From Streptococcus suis (GTDB lineage Bacteria > Bacillota > Bacilli > Lactobacillales > Streptococcaceae): DNA of 64,000 nucleotides. Shown here in pieces: positions 56,999 through 64,000 of the stretch. Made by a program: the position numbers and the translations under genes. The notes under the pieces are model-generated. The model made no database searches and was not told where the DNA came from. It worked only from the letters and a program-made list of their open reading frames with translations. How positions within the stretch are numbered: the stretch's first letter is position 1; each line of letters opens with the position of its first letter. The stretch lies in the NCBI RefSeq assembly GCF_024509525.1, contig NZ_JAMWEM010000002.1, positions 248,001 to 312,000 of the forward strand. The letters run 5' to 3'.

Positions 56999-57182
56999 TC
57001 CCTGCCTAGACTTACTAGACAGGGACGAAGTTATTCCGCGGTACCACCCTTGTTCAGATAGATTATCTGCACTTTGCTTATTCGATTCACATCATCAGCA
57101 ACCAGTTTTGACATTTGTGCGGATTTCTCAGTACCACCGCTTCCTGTGACAAATGGGGCTCAAAACACCTCTGAATGGCTTT
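56999..57182 (-). promoter_or_regulatory. T-box riboswitch of the VOC-kinase-valS operon
   Basis: The minus strand has the T-box core AAGGGTGGTACCGCGG (57051-57036), followed by a terminator TCCCTG-T-CTAG-N5-CTAG-G-CAGGGA (57025-56999) and TTTTC. An upstream stem I is visible (GTTTTG/CAAAAC and ATTTGT/ACAAAT arms with GGTGGTAC between). A GTC valine codon lies at the base of the inner stem and may be the specifier, but the leader is short and I cannot fix it. Antitermination should occur when tRNA-Val is uncharged. Confidence 0.85.
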
Positions 57183-57211
57183 ATTGTAACAAATTGCACC
57201 TTGAAAAGCAA
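57183..57211 (-). promoter_or_regulatory. Promoter of the valS T-box leader
   Basis: On the minus strand TTGCTT (57211-57206) and TACAAT (57188-57183) have a 17-bp spacer. It lies immediately after the stop of the HhH gene. Confidence 0.75.
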
Positions 57212-57216
57212 GGGAT

Positions 57217-57603
57217 TTAAGCTTTTAGCTCAATCCCTTTTTCTTTCAACTGCTTGATAGTTGCAGGCCCGATGCCTTTAAGAGCCAAGAGCTCTTTTTC
57301 TGTATGGTTTGCAAAATCAGCCACAGATTGAATACCTGCTTCGTAGAAGGTTTCCAAACGTGCTGCCGCAATGCCTTCCAACTCAGGAAGCGCCAAAAAG
57401 TCTTCCAATGAAGTCGCTGAAGAAGTCACTTCTGCTACAACTTCTTTCACTTGTTCCACAGTATGCTCTACTACAGCCTCAGCCTTGTGAGCAACTGTCT
57501 CTACTACCTCTGCAGCTCTTTCAAGACCTACACGGCCTGCACGTTTCAAGTCTGCTAATTGTTTTTTCAAAACTTTTTTACGATTTACTTTCTTTTTTCC
57601 CAT
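57217..57603 (-). CDS. Helix-hairpin-helix domain protein
   Basis: A 128-residue cytosolic protein. The N-terminal 20 residues are very basic (GKKKVNRKKVLKKQ), and residues about 25-65 are an Ala/Val/Glu-rich helix (ERAAEVVETVAHKAEAVVEH). The C-terminal 60 residues form an HhH-like module (FLALPELEGIAAARLETFYE, then ELLALKGIGPATIKQLKEKG) of the kind that binds DNA without sequence specificity. The function is unknown. It follows DUF1912 closely on the same strand. No terminator is visible between it and the valS promoter. Confidence 0.68.
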   Translation of the reverse strand: MGKKKVNRKKVLKKQLADLKRAGRVGLERAAEVVETVAHKAEAVVEHTVEQVKEVVAEVTSSATSLEDFLALPELEGIAAARLETFYEAGIQSVADFANHTEKELLALKGIGPATIKQLKEKGIELKA

Positions 57604-57623
57604 TTTTCATCTCTCCCGTCTGA

Positions 57624-57878
57624 TTAATAATGCCTTTGACCAAACAACTCATCTGGTAAATCATGAAAACCTTTGCCAGCATGGTAGTTGGCAAATTTCC
57701 CTTGAATGAATCGATAGGCATCGAGCTTACTTTCATAACGAATATAAGCATCCGCTGCCCGCTCATCCTTGTCTTCCTCCAAGACACGACGACTTTCTTC
57801 AACCGCCATCTCGTTTACCATGACCTGAGTGTTGACCCAAGCTTCAAATTCTTTTAAAAACTCTTGTTCTTTTGTCAT
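57624..57878 (-). CDS. DUF1912 family protein
   Basis: From the Met at 57878 it has 84 residues (MTKEQEFLKEFEAWVNTQVM ... AGKGFHDLPDELFGQRHY), a highly charged all-helical protein of the streptococcal DUF1912 family, function unknown. The start was chosen by family N-terminus, with AGAGGA 7 bases upstream; ten upstream codons are open. It is probably co-transcribed with the HhH gene 20 bp later. Confidence 0.78.
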   Translation of the reverse strand: MTKEQEFLKEFEAWVNTQVMVNEMAVEESRRVLEEDKDERAADAYIRYESKLDAYRFIQGKFANYHAGKGFHDLPDELFGQRHY

Positions 57879-57944
57879 AGGATTCCTCTTTTGTGCTTGA
57901 ATAAGCATACTGACTTATTATACCACATTTTTGGAAAAAGAAAA

Positions 57945-57966
57945 GCCCTAACTCCTGAGTTAGGGC
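57945..57966 (-). terminator. Strong terminator after mprF
   Basis: On the minus strand GCCCTAACTC-AG-GAGTTAGGGC is followed by TTTTCTTTTT. It lies about 90 bp beyond the mprF stop, leaving a non-coding stretch that also holds a TATAGT box. Confidence 0.9.
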
Positions 57967-58056
57967 CAATTCCCTACCATCTGAACTGTAAATCGTTTGT
58001 GACAGGAAGCCGAAATCTATTGAATTGGCTTACTACTATACCATTTCATTCTCAGC

Positions 58057-60588
58057 TTACTTCGGCTTTACCTTCCTATTATCAATCTGTAACAGCACCA
58101 GCATAGCATAAACTAACCATGTCGACCGTGGATAGGAAATGTATTTCGCTTCCCAGTCCGGTCTAAACTTTTCTTTATATTTCCTTAAGCCACTAAAGGA
58201 ATAAAAGCGACTCGTAAACTGATAAATGAGGTACCCCACTTTTTCTTGCCAAAATGAATGGTCACGAGTTCCTACATTCGACAAAGGGGCCATACCAATA
58301 TCAAAATAATCTTTACCCTCTTCTTTGAAATAGAGTGCTATCTTGATAAACAAGTATTCCATTACCCCATTTGGAGCTGTATCGCTATCATAGCGCATCA
58401 GATCAATCGTTCCAACCTTTTCCTGAAAGGACGGCATAATAGTAGCAAATGCAAGGACTTTATCATCCTTTCCTCTTACCAAAGCAATCGGCGCTAACTG
58501 TAAGTAGTCTCTATCAAAAAATCCTAGTGAGAAACCTTTTTCCTGACAATTACCAAGCCATTGATTGGAAATATACTCCAGACGGTCCAATGTTTCTTCC
58601 GAATATGGAGGATAAATCATGTCAAAATGGTAGCCATGATTTTCCAATTTATTCAAGCTAGTCCTAAATTTTTTACCCGATTTTCCCTCTGTACCAAATT
58701 CAGCCAAAGGGATTGTCGCACTTTCTCCAAACTTCAAAAAATCATATCCATGATCATGCAAAAGCAGGGTTGTCTCTTGTTTTATTTCATAGAAAATAAC
58801 ATCTACATTCTGCTCTTCAGCCTCTCTGAGAAAATATTCTATAGCTTGTGGGAAGTGGTTTTTATCCCCAATAGGTTCCCCCATGACGACACATTTCCCA
58901 TCTAATTGAGCAAACTGAAAAGCAACTTTATCTTGTCCCTCTACCTGATACCAAAATAATCTCTTGTCTCGCAGAAAGGCCAGACCACTATCTGAATCTC
59001 CGCCGTAAGTCTTTAAAAAATTCGTAAATCGCTCCACTTCAAAGACTTGACCAAATGCAACGGGTCTCCCCCTGAAACATCTAAGAATCAAACGAATAAT
59101 TAAATAAACCAATAGAACACATAAAAAGGTAACTCCCAATAATTGCAGTGTATGATCTAGTGGATTAAGATGATGAATCGGATAGATTTTCCAGAAAGAA
59201 TGACCTCCCAGTATCAAAAAGATTAGAAACGAAAAGCTAGCAAAACTAATATCTACTGTTAAATCTTCCCACGTATAACTAAAGTACGATCGCATTAATC
59301 GCTTCCGAAGGGCGATAAGGATAAATAACAGTAAACAAAGAAATAAGGAAGTCCCAACTAAGATATCTGATGAATTGACATAAATCAGACTTATCGCGAT
59401 GAGCAAGATACCAAATGAAAGAGCGGAATGGATTCTCCTTTGAATAAACCGAGCTAGGATAATGAATAGCAAACCTAGAATAATACTTGGCAATTGCCAG
59501 ATTAGTTCGCCCCTCATCGGATCAATCGCATTGAGCCAGATGAGACCAGTCGTCTTTTCTGGAATAAGTGCTGACAATATGAAGAAAAAACCAAAAGCAC
59601 GGAAAAACCAAATCTCAGCGGTATGCACAATATTAGACGCTATCTTCTCTGGAAGTCCAAAGAAGCGTTGGTTGAGACGATGACCCATCTGTTTGGAAAA
59701 AATAAAAATACCAATCAGAAACGGCAGAATATAATAGACCAGTCGGAACAGCAACAACCAGACAACTGCGGCTGTAGAATGCAAACCAGCACTGGAAAGA
59801 CCAGAAATCAACACTAAATCAAAGCTTCCGATTCCACCCGGAATCATTGAAATCATTCCCACACAGTGAGCAATGATAAAAATCGGAAAGAGATCAACAA
59901 TTGGTACGGAATAACCAGCCAACCGACCGACAAACAGAAATGAAAGAAAGAAGGCAGACCACTCCAAAAAAGAAATGAAAATGAGTTGCCCTGCAGTTCT
60001 TTTAGGTAATTGACCAAAAAACGCCCATTTCTTTTGACTGGAAATCAATAAAATAACCGGTAAGTAAGCCACAATCGCTACTAAAATTGGCCAATAACGA
60101 GAAGCTGAACTAGGGTTTGGCCAAAAATACAGTAATATCAAGGAAAGACCTGACAACAGAGACAAACCTGTCATAAAATAGGGAGTAACTTTGCTGATTT
60201 GCTGAACCCCATCCAACTCTTTTCCGTCTTCAATATAGAACGAATACCGCAAGCCGACATCCACAATCCCTAAAAAACCTACTAGGTTGTTCATGGTGTT
60301 GATTGCCCAACTGGTTTCAGCAATATATCGTTTTGAATGCTGACTATTGATTGTCCGATTGAAGATAAAGTCATAGCCTACCATGGGAAGAATAGCTAAG
60401 AGTCCGATAATAACCATCAGAAAAATATGAAACCAACTAATCTGACTAAGGCTAGAAATCACACCAGACCATGAAATGGTGCGTACCAATCTCCTCAATT
60501 CAACAAATACTAGTAGCGAAACTGCAATGAAGAATATTGACTTCATTTTTGTAGCATTTCGCTGTAAGAATAGACTAACCTTTTTCAC
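58057..60588 (-). CDS. mprF: Phosphatidylglycerol lysyltransferase/flippase MprF
   Basis: An 843-residue protein. About 14 membrane helices form the N-terminal flippase (SLLVFVELRRLVRTISWSGV; IPGGIGSFDLVLISGLSSAG). The C-terminal 330 residues are the soluble synthase domain (DUF2156, GNAT-like), with SDSGLAFLRDKRLFWY, VVMGEPIGDKNHF, FKFGESATIPLAEF and FDIGMAPLSNVGTRDHSFWQ. It transfers an amino acid (usually Lys) from tRNA to phosphatidylglycerol and flips the product, giving resistance to cationic peptides. It overlaps the hydrolase gene by 4 bp. The amino acid used is inferred. Confidence 0.93.
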   Translation of the reverse strand: MKKVSLFLQRNATKMKSIFFIAVSLLVFVELRRLVRTISWSGVISSLSQISWFHIFLMVIIGLLAILPMVGYDFIFNRTINSQHSKRYIAETSWAINTMNNLVGFLGIVDVGLRYSFYIEDGKELDGVQQISKVTPYFMTGLSLLSGLSLILLYFWPNPSSASRYWPILVAIVAYLPVILLISSQKKWAFFGQLPKRTAGQLIFISFLEWSAFFLSFLFVGRLAGYSVPIVDLFPIFIIAHCVGMISMIPGGIGSFDLVLISGLSSAGLHSTAAVVWLLLFRLVYYILPFLIGIFIFSKQMGHRLNQRFFGLPEKIASNIVHTAEIWFFRAFGFFFILSALIPEKTTGLIWLNAIDPMRGELIWQLPSIILGLLFIILARFIQRRIHSALSFGILLIAISLIYVNSSDILVGTSLFLCLLLFILIALRKRLMRSYFSYTWEDLTVDISFASFSFLIFLILGGHSFWKIYPIHHLNPLDHTLQLLGVTFLCVLLVYLIIRLILRCFRGRPVAFGQVFEVERFTNFLKTYGGDSDSGLAFLRDKRLFWYQVEGQDKVAFQFAQLDGKCVVMGEPIGDKNHFPQAIEYFLREAEEQNVDVIFYEIKQETTLLLHDHGYDFLKFGESATIPLAEFGTEGKSGKKFRTSLNKLENHGYHFDMIYPPYSEETLDRLEYISNQWLGNCQEKGFSLGFFDRDYLQLAPIALVRGKDDKVLAFATIMPSFQEKVGTIDLMRYDSDTAPNGVMEYLFIKIALYFKEEGKDYFDIGMAPLSNVGTRDHSFWQEKVGYLIYQFTSRFYSFSGLRKYKEKFRPDWEAKYISYPRSTWLVYAMLVLLQIDNRKVKPK

Positions 60589-61301
60589 CTTTTTTTCCTC
60601 ACGCTTTCTACAAATTGAATGATGATGTGATTAAACTCTTGGATTTTACGTCTTGCTGGATTATGACCCGTTCTCCTGATAATTTTTATCTCAGCCAATG
60701 GCAAATTCTTTACTATTTCTTGGCTATGAGAAGGCTTAATCAGGTCCCACTGCCCCAAAAGAATTAAACACGGACAAGAAATCTGAGCAAGAGAACTAAA
60801 AGAAAGAACATCCTGCAAAAGTAGTTGAGCAACACGCGCTCTGCGCTCTAAAGACGGAATTAAGTGAGCCAACAGCGAATACATTTTTTCCTCCAGCCAA
60901 ACCCCAATTTGCGTTAGAAAAGAAAGACCATTAAAAGAAATATTCCCACCATTTGCAACTATCCCTTTGATACGATCTGGGTAAAGATAACTGTACAGCA
61001 GGGCCAGGTTGGCGCCATCACTATGACCAACAATGATACAAGAATCAATCTTTAAGTACTGAAGAAGATCTTCTAAATCTTCTGCCATCTGACGGAAAGA
61101 AATAGGCTTTCGACCTTGAGTAGACTGCCCCTGTTCCCTACTGTCAATGAGCAGCAATTGATAATGTTCTGCCAACTCCAATTGATTCAAAAAATAATCC
61201 ATCGACAGATTGTTACCATGTAAAAAAACGATGGGAAACCCCGAACCACATAGTCTATAGTGTATCCTAGCACCATCAGATGTTGTAAAGGAACTGTCCA
61301 T
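60585..61301 (-). CDS. Alpha/beta hydrolase
   Basis: A 238-residue cytosolic hydrolase. The oxyanion loop is VFLHGNNLS, the nucleophile elbow GHSDGANLA (Ser in the GxSxG-type turn), the acid lies in ILLGQWDLIKP and the His in RRTGHNPAR. Substrates of this fold vary widely and cannot be predicted. It shares an operon with mprF (4-bp overlap), so an envelope-lipid-related substrate is conceivable but unproven. GGGAGGG precedes the start. Confidence 0.82.
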   Translation of the reverse strand: MDSSFTTSDGARIHYRLCGSGFPIVFLHGNNLSMDYFLNQLELAEHYQLLLIDSREQGQSTQGRKPISFRQMAEDLEDLLQYLKIDSCIIVGHSDGANLALLYSYLYPDRIKGIVANGGNISFNGLSFLTQIGVWLEEKMYSLLAHLIPSLERRARVAQLLLQDVLSFSSLAQISCPCLILLGQWDLIKPSHSQEIVKNLPLAEIKIIRRTGHNPARRKIQEFNHIIIQFVESVRKKR

Positions 61302-61336
61302 TGTACCCTCCCTCTTTTGAATTTATATAGTGCAAA

Positions 61337-61352
61337 GTATTGTTTTAGATAC
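61337..61352. promoter_or_regulatory. Operator-like site upstream of hydrolase-mprF
   Basis: GTATTGTTTTAGATAC has inverted GTAT/ATAC ends and lies 36 bp upstream of the hydrolase start, overlapping its promoter region (minus-strand TATAAA-like -10 near 61327). A copy with one mismatch sits in the malolactic-enzyme promoter. Confidence 0.5.
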
Positions 61353-61434
61353 TTTTTCTTATTTTATGAAGATTTCCCACATTTGTCAATTTTGCTTATC
61401 TGATACCATCTATTTCCTAATAAGGAACAAAAAA

Positions 61435-61464
61435 AATTGAATCCTCTTCATATAGAATTCAATT
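61435..61464 (-). terminator. Terminator of the XRE regulator gene
   Basis: On the minus strand AATTGAATTC-N10-GGATTCAATT forms a stem with one G-T pair and a run of T. It lies 22 bp after the stop. Confidence 0.7.
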
Positions 61465-61486
61465 CCTTTTATACTATCTATTCTAT

Positions 61487-61840
61487 TTAATCCAAATTAT
61501 CCAAAATCGTTTCAAAAACCATTAAAAAGGATTCCTGCTTTTCCTTCGGTAATTGTTTTAGCTTCATTGTCAATCGTCGGATACTCAATTTTGTATCTGG
61601 CTCAGTTTTACCCTCCAGGCTAGAGAAATCAAAAAACTCCTCTGGGGTCATCCCTAAAGCCTCAATCACTTTTTCCAAAGTCTGCAATCTGAGATTATAA
61701 TTTTTATTTTCAATATTATTGACATACTTGAGTCCCAAACCAGCTTTCTCAGACAATTTTTCTTGGCTCAATCCTTGTTGGGTCCTGTGATATTTGACTT
61801 TTTTAGCAACGTATTTTTGGAGATAATTTGTTTCTGTCAT
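61487..61840 (-). CDS. XRE-family transcriptional regulator
   Basis: A 117-residue protein. The N-terminal HTH_3 domain (about 10-66) reads VKYHRTQQGLSQEKLSEKAG, then KYVNNIENKNYNLRLQTLEK. The C-terminal half is helical and probably mediates dimerisation. It is monocistronic, divergent from the malolactic-enzyme gene and upstream of hydrolase-mprF. Its own -10 (TATGAT) lies only 9 bp before the ATG and no clear ribosome site exists, so the mRNA is nearly leaderless. It is the obvious candidate for binding the GTAT-N8-ATAC sites on both sides. Confidence 0.8.
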   Translation of the reverse strand: MTETNYLQKYVAKKVKYHRTQQGLSQEKLSEKAGLGLKYVNNIENKNYNLRLQTLEKVIEALGMTPEEFFDFSSLEGKTEPDTKLSIRRLTMKLKQLPKEKQESFLMVFETILDNLD

Positions 61841-61848
61841 AGTACCTA

Positions 61849-61870
61849 TATCATACTGTTTTTTATGATA
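61849..61870. promoter_or_regulatory. Promoter and inverted repeat of the XRE gene
   Basis: TATCATA (61849-61855) and TATGATA (61864-61870) form a perfect 7-bp inverted repeat. On the minus strand its downstream arm contains the TATGAT -10, with TTACTC as a possible -35 17 bp upstream. The arrangement suggests autoregulation. Confidence 0.5.
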
Positions 61871-61896
61871 CAGAGTAACCTCTTTAATGATACTTA

Positions 61897-61928
61897 GTAT
61901 TGTTTTCGATACTTTTTCGTGCTATAAT
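61897..61928 (+). promoter_or_regulatory. Malolactic-enzyme promoter with operator-like site
   Basis: TTGTTT (from 61900) and TATAAT (61923-61928) are spaced by 17 bp. GTATTGTTTTCGATAC (61897-61912) overlaps the -35 and matches the hydrolase-mprF site at 15 of 16 positions; both are followed by TTTTTC. Confidence 0.6.
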
Positions 61929-62018
61929 AGAGAGTAAATCGAGCTAATACATATTGGCTTAGATTGTAAACTTTCGCCAGTCACTCAGTGACTACAACTT
62001 ATTGATTTGGAGGACTCT

Positions 62019-63638
62019 ATGAACGGACATCATATTTTAAACGACCCTTTTTTGAATAAAGGAACTGCATTTTCTCTTGAAGAACGTAAGGAGCTTGGAC
62101 TAGTCGGGCTATTACCTCCTCATGTACAAACTATTGAAGAACAAGCTGCACAGGCTTATGCACACTACCAACGAAAAGATTCTAATATTGAGAAAAGACA
62201 TTTCTTGATGGAAATTTTCAATACCAATCGAACACTTTTCTACTACCTTTTCAACCAACACATTGTAGAATTCAATCCAGTGGTTTATGACCCTGTCATT
62301 GCTGAGTCCATCGAACAATACAGTGATCTCTTTGTAGACCCTCAATATGCAGCCTTTTTGTCTGTTGAACATCCTGAGGATATTCGAGATAGTTTAAAAA
62401 ATGCTGCAGGAGACCGTAAAGTCCGTCTGATTGTTGTCACTGACGCAGAAGGAATTCTAGGTATTGGCGATTGGGGCACACAAGGGGTTGACATTGCCAT
62501 CGGCAAATTGATGATTTATACTGCTGCTGCAGGAATCGATCCTACTAGTGTTCTTCCAGTTGTCATTGATGCTGGTACCAATCGCCCTGAGCTTTTGGAA
62601 CAGCCATTCTATCTTGGCAATCGACATGAGCGCATTCGTGGAGAGGCCTACTATAGCTTTATTGATCAATTTGTTGAAACTGCTTTGGAGCTCTTCCCTG
62701 ACCTCTATCTGCATTGGGAAGATTTCGGTCGCGGTAATGCAGCAAATATCTTAAATAAATACAAAGACAAAATCCCTACATTTAACGACGATATTCAAGG
62801 TACAGGAATTATTACCTTAGCAGGTATCTACGGAGCACTTGATATTTCTGGTGAATCATTAACCGATCAACGTTACCTCTGCTTTGGTGGAGGTACTGCC
62901 GGTGCTGGCATTGCCCACCGTGTCCTCCTTGAAATGATCAACGAAGGTTTATCAGAAGAAGAGGCCTACGACCGTTTCTATATGGTTGATAAACAAGGTC
63001 TGTTATTCGATGACATGGATGACTTGACTCCGGAGCAACGACCATTTGCTCGCAAACGCTCTGAATTTGAAAATAGTGAGGAACTCACAAACCTCACTGC
63101 CGTCGTCAAGACTGTCAAACCAACTATCTTAGTAGGTACTTCGACACAACCAAATACCTTTACTCAAGAAATTGTTGAGGACATGTGTAAGTTTACCGAG
63201 CATCCTATTATTTTCCCTCTCAGCAATCCGACTAAGCTGGCCGAGGCAACTGCTGAGGACTTAATTAAGTGGTCAGACGGAAAGGCCTTTGTGGCAACCG
63301 GTATCCCGTCAGATGACATCAACTACAATGGAGTCACCTATCAAATTGGTCAAGCCAATAATGCCTTAATCTATCCAGGTCTTGGTCTTGGTGTCATGGC
63401 TTCTAAGGCAAAACTATTGACCGACCAAATGATTGGCGCTGCAGCACGCTCACTCAGTGGTTTGGTGGATAATGGCAAGCCCGGAGCCCCAGTGCTTCCT
63501 CCTGTTTCTCGCTTGACTGAATTCTCTATCAACGTGGCAAACGCTGTTGCCAAAAAAGCTCAAGAACAAGGTTTAGCGCAAGTCGAAGGAGATATGGAAG
63601 AAGCTGTACAACATCTTAAATGGTATCCAAAATATTAA
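62019..63638 (+). CDS. mleS: Malolactic enzyme (malic-enzyme family)
   Basis: A 539-residue cytosolic enzyme. [20 protein letters not shown] is the family opening, [20 protein letters not shown] holds the malate/metal site, [16 protein letters not shown] is the malic-enzyme signature, and [12 protein letters not shown] is the NAD loop. Malolactic enzymes share the malic-enzyme fold but yield L-lactate and CO2. I prefer malolactic because an AEC-type malate permease follows after 13 bp, the usual mleS-mleP pair; NAD-malic enzyme remains possible. TTGGAGGACTCT precedes the start at 62019. It is probably controlled by the XRE regulator and/or acid. Confidence 0.85.
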   Translation: MNGHHILNDPFLNKGTAFSLEERKELGLVGLLPPHVQTIEEQAAQAYAHYQRKDSNIEKRHFLMEIFNTNRTLFYYLFNQHIVEFNPVVYDPVIAESIEQYSDLFVDPQYAAFLSVEHPEDIRDSLKNAAGDRKVRLIVVTDAEGILGIGDWGTQGVDIAIGKLMIYTAAAGIDPTSVLPVVIDAGTNRPELLEQPFYLGNRHERIRGEAYYSFIDQFVETALELFPDLYLHWEDFGRGNAANILNKYKDKIPTFNDDIQGTGIITLAGIYGALDISGESLTDQRYLCFGGGTAGAGIAHRVLLEMINEGLSEEEAYDRFYMVDKQGLLFDDMDDLTPEQRPFARKRSEFENSEELTNLTAVVKTVKPTILVGTSTQPNTFTQEIVEDMCKFTEHPIIFPLSNPTKLAEATAEDLIKWSDGKAFVATGIPSDDINYNGVTYQIGQANNALIYPGLGLGVMASKAKLLTDQMIGAAARSLSGLVDNGKPGAPVLPPVSRLTEFSINVANAVAKKAQEQGLAQVEGDMEEAVQHLKWYPKY

Positions 63639-63651
63639 GCTAGGGGTAAAA

Positions 63652-64000
63652 ATGGTACAGATTCTCACTTCAATTGAAAATATTTTCCCTATTATCTTTA
63701 TCATAGCCCTTGGCTTCTATCTCAATGAAAAGGAGTGGTTCGGTAAGGAATTTGGAGCAAATATTTCTCGTCTCGTCATGAACGTAGCACTTCCGGCATC
63801 TATCTTTATCTCCGTTTTAAAATATCTGACCTTGGATAAGCTGATAGAAGTAGCCCCAGGTCTACTCTTCACATTTGGCGGAGTTATTCTAGCCTATCTG
63901 GCTGGATACCTTGTCATCAAGATTTTTAAGGTTCCTGCAGGGCGACGGGGAGTCCTACTCAATATGTTTGCCAATGCCAATACCATATTTATCGGACTTC
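63652..64000 (+). CDS. mleP: AEC-family malate permease, N-terminal part (cut by window edge)
   Basis: The first 116 codons are present. They read MVQILTSIENIFPIIFIIAL, then FYLNEKEWFGKEFGANISRL and VMNVALPASIFISVL, and continue into further hydrophobic helices. This is the auxin-efflux-carrier (AEC) fold with the N-P-containing pattern VALPASIF. In lactic acid bacteria this permease follows the malolactic enzyme and imports malate or exchanges it for lactate. The start has AGGGG nearby (TAGGGGTAAAA). The 3' two-thirds lie outside the window. Confidence 0.85.
   Translation, partial: MVQILTSIENIFPIIFIIALGFYLNEKEWFGKEFGANISRLVMNVALPASIFISVLKYLTLDKLIEVAPGLLFTFGGVILAYLAGYLVIKIFKVPAGRRGVLLNMFANANTIFIGL

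Overview
The window reads as a chromosomal segment of a low-GC Firmicute of the genus Streptococcus, most likely Streptococcus suis or a close relative. Supporting this are the murM-murN pair, streptococcal families such as DUF1827, DUF1912 and DUF3165, the dcw cluster ending in sepF-ylmG-ylmH-divIVA-ileS, and the xseA-to-ypmS operon ending beside a single HU gene. The species call comes from memory of gene content and order, not from a search. No rRNA, tRNA or CRISPR array was seen.

Layout. 1-4.2 kb (minus strand): a fructose-type PTS operon (PRD regulator, two EIIA-type proteins, EIIB, EIIC) leading into a class II aldolase cut by the edge. 4.4-10.9 kb: plsC, an HD-domain hydrolase with an apparently leaderless start, a HAD phosphatase, murM-murN, a GNAT enzyme and a YiaA/B membrane protein. 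11.0-13.3 kb: a frameshifted MucBP surface-protein gene with its LPXTG signal near the N-terminus, then HU. 13.3-21 kb (minus): xseA-xseB-ispA-tlyA-argR-recN, then degV-ypmR-ypmS. 21-27.3 kb: folD, an amino-acid ABC transporter lacking its binding protein, DUF1797, CtsR-type clpE, a Nudix enzyme and DUF1827. 27.4-40.4 kb (minus): murD-murG-divIB, ftsA-ftsZ-ylmE-sepF-ylmG-ylmH-divIVA, and a T-box-controlled GNAT-ileS pair.

40.4-46.9 kb: a decayed IS200/IS605-type element just upstream of the murD promoter, then DUF3165, typA, asnA, a MmcQ-EVE fusion and a beta-helix surface protein. 47.1-53.2 kb is the accessory part: a Sau3AI-like endonuclease and a divergent cytosine-C5 methyltransferase whose overlapping promoters share one GATC, followed by an AT-rich Hachiman-like nuclease/helicase pair whose helicase carries a frameshift. 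53.2-57.9 kb: valS with two upstream genes behind a T-box, then an HhH protein and DUF1912. 58-64 kb: mprF, an alpha/beta hydrolase, an XRE regulator and a malolactic enzyme/malate permease pair. A 16-bp operator-like sequence occurs at both the hydrolase-mprF and malolactic promoters.

Functionally the window is mostly housekeeping: wall precursor synthesis and branching, division, translation and protein quality control. The accessory material is the PTS operon, the decayed MucBP gene, the IS remnant and the defence island between the beta-helix protein and valS. The most interesting signals are regulatory (the shared -35/GATC design, the XRE operator pair, leaderless starts) and architectural (split EIIA, N-terminal LPXTG, frameshifted helicase).
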